Below, in pieces: positions 28,241 to 35,363 of a DNA stretch of 35,363 bases. How positions within the stretch are numbered: position 1 is the stretch's first letter; each line of letters opens with the position of its first letter. The notes under the pieces are model-generated. The model was not told the origin of the DNA. It ran no database searches and saw nothing but the letters and a program-made list of their open reading frames with translations. The stretch covers positions 1 to 35,363 of the forward strand of contig NZ_WUEI01000045.1 in assembly GCF_012911025.1 (NCBI RefSeq), in the 5' to 3' direction. A program made the position numbers and the translations under genes. Origin of the DNA: Azoarcus sp. TTM-91 (GTDB taxonomy: Bacteria > Pseudomonadota > Gammaproteobacteria > Burkholderiales > Rhodocyclaceae).

Positions 28241-29608
28241 CTACTCCATCCCCCACTTCTGCAACCGATACCGTAACTGTCTGAGCGTCATTCCCAGCTT
28301 TCTTGCCGCCGCTGAGCGATTCCAGCGGGTTTCATCCAAGGCCCGCAACACCCGGATGCGTTCATCATCGCTGTCGGCGTCGGCATCTTCCTCCGCACCG
28401 AATGGCTCGAAGGCGCCGATTGAGTGCATCAAGCCTTCCGTGGGATGGAGCTCGATATCGCCAATGTCGATGCATTCCCCCTCACACAGCGCGCAGGCGC
28501 GCTCCAGCAGGTTCTCCAGCTCGCGGACGTTGCCCGGAAAGGGATGGGACGTCAGGGCGTCCAGCGCAGCGGGCGTGAGCGAGCGGACCGGGCTGCCGTC
28601 CCGCGCCGCCAGGCGCGCCAGCAGATGGGCGGCGAGTTCCGGAATGTCCTCGCGCCGCTCCCTCAGCGGCGGCACCCTTAGGGTGATGACGTTGATGCGG
28701 AAATAGAGATCCTGCCGGAAGAGGTTTTCGCTGACCAGTTGGGCGAGGTCGCGGTGGGAGGCGGAGAGGATGCGGACGTCCACCGCCTCCTCTCCGTGGG
28801 CGCCCACCGGGCGGACGGCGCGCTCCTGGATGGCGCGCAGCAGTTTGACCTGCATGGCCAGCGGCAGCTCACCCACCTCGTCCAGGAACAGGGTGCCGCC
28901 GTTGGCGGCCTGGAACAGGCCTTCCTTGTCGGCCGTGGCGCCGGTGAAGCTGCCGCGGCGGTGGCCGAAGAATTCGCTCTCCATCAGTTCCGGTGAAATT
29001 GCACCGCAGTTGACCGGCACGAAGGGCCCTTTCGCGCGTGCGCCCAGGCTGTGGATCAGGCGGGCGATGACTTCCTTGCCAGTGCCGGACTCGCCGTGGA
29101 TGAAGACTGGCGCCTGATTGCGTGCCAGCTTTTCGATCTGCCCGCGTAGCTGCTCCACGGCGGGCGAGCTGCCGATGAAACTGCGCCCGCCTGCCGCCAC
29201 AACGCCCGCCTCGCCGCCCAGTTTCAGCGCGTGGCCGACCAGTTCCTTCAGCGCCTTCAGTTCGACCGGCTTGGTGACGAAGTCGAAGGCGCCCAGCTTG
29301 AGCGCCCGGATCGCGGTTTCCATGCTGCCGAAGGCGGTGATCACCGCGACCGGCAGGCCGGGCAGGTTGCCCTGGATGTGCTTCACCACGTCCAGCCCAT
29401 CGCCATCGGGCAGGCGCATGTCGGTCAGGCACAAGCGGTAGCGGCGAGCCCCCAGCAGCGCCCTGGCCTCGGCCACCGAACCCGCCGTGTCGCAGCCCAG
29501 CCCCATGCGCAGCAGCGACAGCTCCAGCAGTTCGCGGATGTCTTCTTCATCATCCACCACCAGCACTTCCGGGCCGGCGGGGCGGTTGCGTCGCTCTTGA
29601 GTCGTCAT
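28241..29608 (-). CDS. pilR: Sigma-54 response regulator PilR
   Basis: This 455-residue NtrC-class activator turns on pilA. The receiver domain (about residues 14-125) has the acidic pair Asp19/Asp20 and phospho-acceptor Asp63 in [11 protein letters not shown], plus Lys113 in VTKP. The AAA+ domain has Walker A GESGTGKE (172-179), the sigma-54-contacting loop GSFTGA (219-224, Ser in place of the usual Ala) and Walker [13 protein letters not shown]. The Fis-type helix-turn-helix is at the C-terminus ([20 protein letters not shown]). It is convergent with pilA and follows pilS on the same strand after 164 bases, so both components are likely made together. Confidence 0.96.
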   Translation of the reverse strand: MTTQERRNRPAGPEVLVVDDEEDIRELLELSLLRMGLGCDTAGSVAEARALLGARRYRLCLTDMRLPDGDGLDVVKHIQGNLPGLPVAVITAFGSMETAIRALKLGAFDFVTKPVELKALKELVGHALKLGGEAGVVAAGGRSFIGSSPAVEQLRGQIEKLARNQAPVFIHGESGTGKEVIARLIHSLGARAKGPFVPVNCGAISPELMESEFFGHRRGSFTGATADKEGLFQAANGGTLFLDEVGELPLAMQVKLLRAIQERAVRPVGAHGEEAVDVRILSASHRDLAQLVSENLFRQDLYFRINVITLRVPPLRERREDIPELAAHLLARLAARDGSPVRSLTPAALDALTSHPFPGNVRELENLLERACALCEGECIDIGDIELHPTEGLMHSIGAFEPFGAEEDADADSDDERIRVLRALDETRWNRSAAARKLGMTLRQLRYRLQKWGME

Positions 29609-29772
29609 GGTATGGATGGTGGTGGCTGGCCCCGGGGAAGCCTCCGGGGCCTGGAGTCAGGAGGGCTTATGCCAGTTCGGAGATCGAGGGGCTCCTCCGA
29701 AGCGGACTGAAAAAAGGATAGCCAGCCGGCCTTGGCCGCAGCAAGCCGGAGCCGCCCGTGGGTAGCACCGTC

Positions 29773-31326
29773 TCATGGTCGGGCCCGGCCGATGAGCAGG
29801 AAATGCGCGCCGCCCTCGCCGCCCACCAGCTCCAGCGTCGCGTCGTTGGCTTCGGCGAGCTCCCGGGCGATGTAGAGCCCGAGGCCGGTGCCCTTGGGAT
29901 GGGTGGTGAAGAAGGGTTCAAAGAGATGGACAAGCACCTCGTCCGGCACGCCGGCGCCGTCGTCCCGCACATGCAGCCCGACCCGCCCGTCCGGAAAGGG
30001 TTCGGCGTACAAACGCACCGCCCCTTCGGCGCCGGAGCAGTAGCGGCGGGCATTGGCGACCAGGTTGTCGAGGATCTGGTGCAGGTGGGCGCGGTCCAGC
30101 GCCAGGGTGACTTCCGGCGCCACTTGGATGCGATACACCGCCCGCTCCGCCTCGCCGGCGAGGCTGTGGGCCGCGATGAGCTCCTCGATGAAGGCCGCCA
30201 GCGGCACCGCCTCCGGCTCGGCCTGCTCCCGCCGCCCCAGCGCCAGCACATCGCGGATCATGCGTTCGATGCGGCGGGCGTTGTCGTTGACGATGCGGGT
30301 CAGCCGCGCCTGCATCTCGGTGCGCTTTTCATCCTCCAGCAGTTCCGCGGCCTGGGTGATCGCGGACAGCGGGTTGCGGATTTCGTGCGCCATGCTGGCG
30401 GTGAGACGGCCGAGGGCGGCGAGCTTGAGCTGCTGCAGCTTGCGCTGGATCTCCTCGAAGTCGGTGAGGTAGATCAGCGTGTCGCCCTCGGCCGGGGTGC
30501 CCAGCTCGCCGCAGACCACCCGGCAGCGCAGCAGGCGCGCCGGCAGGCCCAGCCGCATCAGGCGGCCATCATCGCCGCACTCCACTGCGATTCCTGCGAA
30601 GGCGGGATCGACATCGGCAAGCAGCAGGCCCTCCAGCGCGGACAAGCCCAGTAGCGCGGCCGCCCGGGGGTTGGCCTGGCGCACGCGGCCATCCGCACCC
30701 AGCACGATCACGCCATCCTGCATGTCGCGGATGATGCGTTCGTTCACCGACTGCTGCTTCGCCAGCTCCTCGCCCCGCTCCGCCGCCAGCGAGGCATTGG
30801 CCTTGGCCCGCAGCGCCAGCAACCGGGAAACCACCGCGATGCCGAAGAAGCCCATGCAGACGATGCCGAGCTGCAGGAAATCCACCGGCTCGCGTCCGGC
30901 CAGCGTGCGCCAGGCGTTGTCGCCGAGCACCGCGACCGTGGTGAGCGCGGCGAAGAACAGCACCATGCGCCCTTCGGCCACCAGGCCGGCGCCCGCCAGC
31001 ATGATCATCATCAGCACCGGCATGCCGCTGCGGTAACCGCCGCTGGCCCACATGATGAGGCTGAGGGCGACGACGTCGATGAGCAGTTGCAGCCGGATGA
31101 CGCGCTCTACGCCGAGGCGCTCGAACAGATCGGGAAAGCCGAACGTGAGCACCAGCCCGAGGTAGGCCCAGGCGGTGGCGAGGTAGGCCGTTGGATAATC
31201 CGCGCCGAGGTTGAGTTGAGGCCCGGCGACGATGAAGAGCCCGGCGAGCACCAGGCGGAAGATGTTGAAGTAGCGCAGCGAGCGCCAGCGGGGCAGGTCG
31301 ATGCCGGCGATGCCGGAACCGGTCAC
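29773..31326 (-). CDS. pilS: Sensor histidine kinase PilS
   Basis: This 517-residue inner-membrane kinase has about six N-terminal helices (residues 20-170), a PAS-like region (about 195-290; RDMQDGVIVLGADGRVRQAN), the H-box LGRLTASMAHEIRNPLSAI with His314, and an ATPase domain with the N-box LDNLVANARRY, DDGAGVP and GTGLGLYIARELAEAN. The six-helix membrane domain without a large periplasmic sensor is typical of PilS, which in Pseudomonas senses pilin levels in the membrane. It would phosphorylate PilR. Three bases separate its ATG from the stop of the small PP0621-type gene, indicating one operon in the order PP0621-type, pilS, pilR. Confidence 0.95.
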   Translation of the reverse strand: MTGSGIAGIDLPRWRSLRYFNIFRLVLAGLFIVAGPQLNLGADYPTAYLATAWAYLGLVLTFGFPDLFERLGVERVIRLQLLIDVVALSLIMWASGGYRSGMPVLMMIMLAGAGLVAEGRMVLFFAALTTVAVLGDNAWRTLAGREPVDFLQLGIVCMGFFGIAVVSRLLALRAKANASLAAERGEELAKQQSVNERIIRDMQDGVIVLGADGRVRQANPRAAALLGLSALEGLLLADVDPAFAGIAVECGDDGRLMRLGLPARLLRCRVVCGELGTPAEGDTLIYLTDFEEIQRKLQQLKLAALGRLTASMAHEIRNPLSAITQAAELLEDEKRTEMQARLTRIVNDNARRIERMIRDVLALGRREQAEPEAVPLAAFIEELIAAHSLAGEAERAVYRIQVAPEVTLALDRAHLHQILDNLVANARRYCSGAEGAVRLYAEPFPDGRVGLHVRDDGAGVPDEVLVHLFEPFFTTHPKGTGLGLYIARELAEANDATLELVGGEGGAHFLLIGRARP

Positions 31327-31329
31327 GCC

Positions 31330-31647
31330 TCAGTCCTCCCGCTTGCCCGCGCCCAGGCGCCGGTGCGCCTCGCAGCAGTAGAAGCGGCCCTGCTCCGCCA
31401 GCCCTTCGCTCTCCGGCACATGGATGCCGCAGTGGGCGCATTCCAGGATGCGCTCCGGCCCGGCGATGCCGCCGCGCTCGCGGCGGTTCTCCTGCGCGCC
31501 GCGCCGCGCCGCCCCGATGGCGGCGAACTTGCGCCGGATCCACCAGACCGCGAAGAGGAGCAGCAGGAAGAGAAGCAGATTGCGCACGGTAGAGGCAGGC
31601 CCAGGCGAGCCGGAGGAAGGGTTGCGGGAAGCGGCGGAGTTTAGCAT
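31330..31647 (-). CDS. PP0621-type small membrane protein with Cys/His cluster
   Basis: This protein of up to 105 residues has one membrane helix (VRNLLLFLLLLFAVWWIRRK), a basic linker and a C-terminal ECAHCGIHVPESEG...GRFYCCEAH cluster that looks like a small zinc-ribbon. It is the kind of gene often found in front of pilS in betaproteobacteria (PP0621 family). The start is uncertain: ATG at 31647 adds a Ser/Pro-rich stretch, whereas GTG at 31587 gives the 85-residue core beginning at VRNLLL, which is the likelier native start. It is directly upstream of pilS with a 3-base gap, suggesting a role tied to pilus regulation or assembly. Its function is unknown. Confidence 0.75.
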   Translation of the reverse strand: MLNSAASRNPSSGSPGPASTVRNLLLFLLLLFAVWWIRRKFAAIGAARRGAQENRRERGGIAGPERILECAHCGIHVPESEGLAEQGRFYCCEAHRRLGAGKRED

Positions 31648-32058
31648 GCAGGCCGTATGCTCATTGCCGCGGCAGGGTATTGCAGCAGCGGCGGCATGAG
31701 GCCACGGCGACGCTTGGGGCAGGGGCTTGCGCCCCTCTGCCCCCTCTCTTACTCCGGGGGGAAAGGCGCACCTCCTCGCCCGAAGCCTGGCCCTCGCGCG
31801 GGAAGCGAAGGTGAATAGCAGGGCCGCAGGCAAACCACCTGCTCCGCCATGCGTTTGCCGAAAGAAGGGCGCGCCTTCGCGACAACGCCCCTTAGCGCCG
31901 GCCCGCCAGGCCTCGACCAGCTGGAGAGGCTTGCAGTGGCCGCCTTCGCCGCGGCGCGAAGGACGAGCGGCTCTCGCGGCCAAGGACAAGGCCACACCGC
32001 AGCGCTGCCGCCGCGGTGCCGGCCTGCACGCCCATCGGAAGATCGCCGCGGCGCAGCC
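31648..32058. other. Gene-free stretch between the PP0621-type and ybdL genes
   Basis: No convincing gene fills these 411 bases. A minus-strand frame stays open from about 31995 into the PP0621-type gene, but its composition (Arg/Ala/Gly with scattered Cys) is not protein-like. A GC-rich stem-loop GGGGCAGGGGC / GCCCCTCTGCCCC spans 31716-31744 and is followed by TCTCTT, as in a plus-strand terminator, though no gene ends there. Confidence 0.5.
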
Positions 32059-33216
32059 TCACACCTTGCACAGCCGCTCGCAGGCCGCCGTCAGCGTGGC
32101 CTCGTTCTTGGCGAAGCAGAAGCGGATCACCCCCTCGTCGCGGCCGTCGGCGAAGAAGGCGGATACCGGAATGGCGGCCACGCCGACTTCGCGCGTCAGC
32201 CACTGGCAAAAGTCGGCATCTCCCTGGCCGGAAATCCGGCTGTAGCGCACCAGCTGGAAATAGGTGCCGGCGGAAGGCAGCAGCTCGAACCGCGAGCCGG
32301 CCAGCGCGTTGCGGAAGAAATCCCGCTTCTCCTGGTAGAAGCCGGCCAGCGCCAGATGTCGGCCGGGGTCGGCCATGTAGTCGGCGAGGGCCAGCTGCAC
32401 CGGGGTGTTCACCGAGAACACGTTGAACTGGTGCACCTTGCGGAACTCCGCCATCAGCTCGCGCGGCGCCACCACATAGCCCACCTTCCAGCCGGTCACG
32501 TGGTAGGTCTTGCCGAAGCTGGAGACGATGATGCTGCGCGCCGCCAGCTCCGGGTGGCGGGCGCAGCTCTGGTGGGCGACGCCGTCGAACACGATGTGCT
32601 CGTACACCTCGTCCGACAGCACCACGATGCCGGTGCCGCGGGTCAGCGCCGCCAGCCGCTCCATGTCCTCAGCCGTCCACACGGTGGCGGTGGGGTTGTG
32701 CGGCGAGTTGATCATGATCATGCGGGTGCGCGGACCGATGGCCGCCGCCACCGCGCTCCAGTCCGGCCGGTAGTCCGGCGCCGAAAGGCGGATGGGCACG
32801 ATGGTGCCACCGGCCAGCTCGACTGCCGGACCGTAGGCGTCGTACACCGGCTCGAACACGATCACCTCGTCGCCCGGCCGCACGCAGGCGGTCACCGCGG
32901 TGAACAAGGCCTGGGTGGCGCCGGCGGTGACGGTGACCTCGGCATCCGCGTCGTAAGCCGTGCCGTACAGGCTGGCGATCTTGTCCGCGATGGCCTGGCG
33001 CAGCGCTGGCACGCCGGCCATCGGCGCGTACTGGTTGTGGCCGGCGCGCATCCAGTGGGCGACCCGCTCGAACAACGCATCCTCGGCGTTGAAGTCAGGA
33101 AAACCCTGGGACAGGTTGATCGCCCCGCACTCCTGCGCCAGCTTCGACATCACGGTGAAAATGGTGGTGCCGACGTGCGGCAGGCGGGAATCGATGGGGG
33201 CGGGAAAGCTGGGCAT
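32059..33216 (-). CDS. ybdL: Methionine aminotransferase, YbdL-like
   Basis: This 385-residue fold-type I PLP enzyme has the PLP lysine at 236 in VSSFGKTYHVTGWKVGYVVA, Asn174 in SPHNPTATVW, and the YbdL-typical motifs INLSQGFPDFN, NQYAPMAGVPALR, TVTAGATQALF and FCFAKNEATL. YbdL-type enzymes prefer methionine, His and Phe, and interconvert methionine with 4-methylthio-2-oxobutanoate, the last intermediate of methionine salvage. The ATG at 33216 fits the family. The frame remains open far upstream across mtnA, but that is GC-rich shadow. Divergent placement from mtnA supports a role in methylthio metabolism. Confidence 0.9.
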   Translation of the reverse strand: MPSFPAPIDSRLPHVGTTIFTVMSKLAQECGAINLSQGFPDFNAEDALFERVAHWMRAGHNQYAPMAGVPALRQAIADKIASLYGTAYDADAEVTVTAGATQALFTAVTACVRPGDEVIVFEPVYDAYGPAVELAGGTIVPIRLSAPDYRPDWSAVAAAIGPRTRMIMINSPHNPTATVWTAEDMERLAALTRGTGIVVLSDEVYEHIVFDGVAHQSCARHPELAARSIIVSSFGKTYHVTGWKVGYVVAPRELMAEFRKVHQFNVFSVNTPVQLALADYMADPGRHLALAGFYQEKRDFFRNALAGSRFELLPSAGTYFQLVRYSRISGQGDADFCQWLTREVGVAAIPVSAFFADGRDEGVIRFCFAKNEATLTAACERLCKV

Positions 33217-33525
33217 GGCGGTACGACGCGGGCGGGAAAAGAGCGCCATTGTCGCAGAGCGGCGACGCAGGGCAAGGCCGCCTCCGTCCTGCCCTCCCCC
33301 GCCGCCGGGCAGCGGCAAAACGGCTGCTTCCACCTTGGCCGGATACGCCCAATGGCCACTCCCGCCCCCGGCCGCAAGCAAACGCCCGGCGCTTGCGGTG
33401 AGGGCGCAGCGCTGGCACATTCTCGGGCCACGAAAACTATATATCCGGAGACAGGCAGGCATCGTGCGCGAACTCCGCGCCCGCGCCGACCACACAGGCC
33501 ACCTGGCACCGGAGTCCACACCTCC
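33217..33525. other. Divergent control region of ybdL and mtnA
   Basis: These 309 bases hold no gene. The only AT-rich patch is CGAAAACTATATATCC at 33431-33446, a plausible -10 region for mtnA about 80 bases before its start. I see no SAM riboswitch or clear operator. Confidence 0.4.
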
Positions 33526-34601
<1,076 letters not shown>

Positions 34602-34605
<4 letters not shown>

Positions 34606-34745
34606 ACACGGGCCGAGGGCAGTGGGAGGAAGTCGCCTCCGCGTCGAACGCCATGGACCGGTGGAGACCACCCGGCGCCTGTGCAGGCGGCCCGCCTCGC
34701 GAAGCGGCCCCCTCCACATCCCTTGAGCGGGGAGCGCCCCGGTGA
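34602..34745 (+). CDS. Possible 47-residue ORF bridging mtnA and the aldolase gene
   Basis: An ATG overlaps the mtnA stop (ATGA at 34602-34605), and its TGA (34743-34745) overlaps the GTG start of the aldolase (GTGA). The frame exactly fills the 136-base gap. The product would begin MNTGRGQWEEVASASNAMDR and is polar and low in hydrophobics, with no recognisable domain. It may be a translational-coupling leader or chance; the aldolase has its own GGGGAG about 9 bases upstream. I give it low weight as a protein gene. Confidence 0.25.
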
Positions 34746-35363
34746 GCACGCCCCCCGCCCTGCGCGGCCAGTTGCTCGCCACCGCCCGCGCGATGAGCGC
34801 GGCCCGGCTCAACGTCGGCACCTCCGGCAACGCCAGCGTGCGCCTGGCCGGCGGCGGCTTCCTGGTCACCCCCAGCGGCATGGCCGCGGAGGCCTGCGGC
34901 GAGGACGACCTGGTGGAGATCACCGCCACTGGCGAGGCCCGCGGCACCCGCGCGCCGTCTTCCGAATGGCTGCTCCACCGCGACATCTTCGCCGCCTTTC
35001 CCGCCGCCGGCGCGGTGCTGCACGCCCACCCGCCGTTCGCCACCGCACTGGCCTGCCTGCGCCGGGACATCCCGCCCTTCCACTACATGATCGCCCGCTT
35101 CGGCGGCAGCACGGTGCGCTGCTCCAGCTACGCCACCTTCGGCACCCAGGCCCTGTCCGACGCCGCCATCGCCGCGCTGCAGGAGCGCTGCGCCTGCCTG
35201 CTCGGCAACCACGGCATGGTGGTCTGGGGACGCGATCTGGATCACGCCCTTGGCGTCGGTGGAGATGATGGCGTACTCGGAGCAGTCCAGGATTGCGCTC
35301 TGCAGCGCTCCGTTCTTGCGCAGCGCGGCCTCGGAGCGCATGCGCTGGTCCACTTCGGCGCCC
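34742..35363 (+). CDS. FucA-like class II aldolase (Ald2 candidate); 3' part lost
   Basis: The frame starts at GTG 34742 and reads as a class II zinc aldolase up to about residue 170. It carries LNVGTSGNASVRLAGGGFLV, catalytic Glu75 in PSSEW, zinc ligands His94 and His96 in VLHAHPP and His157 in GNHGM, plus PPFHYMIARFGG and SYATFGTQALSD. These are L-fuculose-1-phosphate-aldolase features, not those of MtnB. Next to mtnA it best fits Ald2 of the DHAP shunt, which splits methylthioribulose-1-phosphate into DHAP and methylthioacetaldehyde. After DLDHAL (about 35251) the frame stays open to the window end but no longer resembles an aldolase; the DNA there belongs to a minus-strand PAS gene. About 40-50 C-terminal residues are missing. 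Confidence 0.8.
   Translation, partial: MSTPPALRGQLLATARAMSAARLNVGTSGNASVRLAGGGFLVTPSGMAAEACGEDDLVEITATGEARGTRAPSSEWLLHRDIFAAFPAAGAVLHAHPPFATALACLRRDIPPFHYMIARFGGSTVRCSSYATFGTQALSDAAIAALQERCACLLGNHGMVVWGRDLDHALGVGGDDGVLGAVQDCALQRSVLAQRGLGAHALVHFGA
35234..35363 (-). CDS. PAS-domain signalling protein fragment
   Basis: On the minus strand from the right edge to about 35234 the sequence reads VDQRMRSEAALRKNGALQSA then ILDCSEYAIISTDAKGVIQI, the linker helix and opening beta-strands of a PAS domain of the type found before histidine kinase or diguanylate cyclase modules. It begins outside the window and loses its homology at about 35234, where the aldolase gene begins on the opposite strand. Only about 43 codons are visible, so the output domain is unknown. 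Confidence 0.65.

Overview
The window is GC-rich bacterial chromosome with tightly packed genes. The gene families point to a betaproteobacterium, most likely of the Rhodocyclales/Zoogloeaceae (Thauera/Azoarcus-like): PilS/PilR with an adjacent PP0621-type protein, GTP-type PEP carboxykinase, an EvpC-type Hcp and a MaeB-type malic enzyme. This placement is inferred from gene content, not from a marker gene. I see no rRNA, tRNA, CRISPR array or insertion sequence.

Left part (1-6274): a remnant of a type VI secretion cargo locus on the minus strand. It holds an intact hcp behind a good sigma-54 promoter, a 64-codon C-terminal vgrG fragment, and an unrecognised protein with an in-frame stop that runs off the left edge. 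Next come an OmpA/glycine-zipper lipoprotein, the fluoride channel CrcB and a YbdG-type mechanosensitive channel (all minus), then glnS (plus).

Centre (6586-17263): a plus-strand MacAB-like ABC exporter made of an adaptor, an ATPase and two tandem FtsX-type permeases, ending in a small secreted protein. An 81-residue Cys-rich protein follows. It overlaps tail-to-tail with an RluF-like pseudouridine synthase that carries an arginine/glycine-rich N-terminal extension of about 515 residues with 108-bp repeats. A Na+/H+ antiporter-family protein, a D-2-hydroxyacid dehydrogenase and a divergent IclR regulator close this block.

Right centre (17348-31647): the peptidoglycan endopeptidase PbpG, a patatin-like lipase, then maeB and pckG facing away from each other over a 400-bp control region (malate/pyruvate/PEP node). 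A PLP aminotransferase, a membrane-anchored lytic transglycosylase, AmpD, and the type IV pilus cluster pilA / pilR-pilS / PP0621 follow. pilA has an excellent sigma-54 promoter with TGTC boxes, matching the PilS-PilR system encoded next to it.

Right end (32059-35363): a YbdL-type methionine aminotransferase diverges from mtnA, which is followed by a FucA-like class II aldolase. This combination suggests 5-methylthioribose-1-phosphate disposal through the DHAP shunt rather than, or beside, the classical methionine salvage route. The aldolase is cut at about 35234-35251, where the sequence switches to a minus-strand PAS-domain gene. That is either a real rearrangement or an assembly chimera, and it is the most unexpected structural feature of the window.
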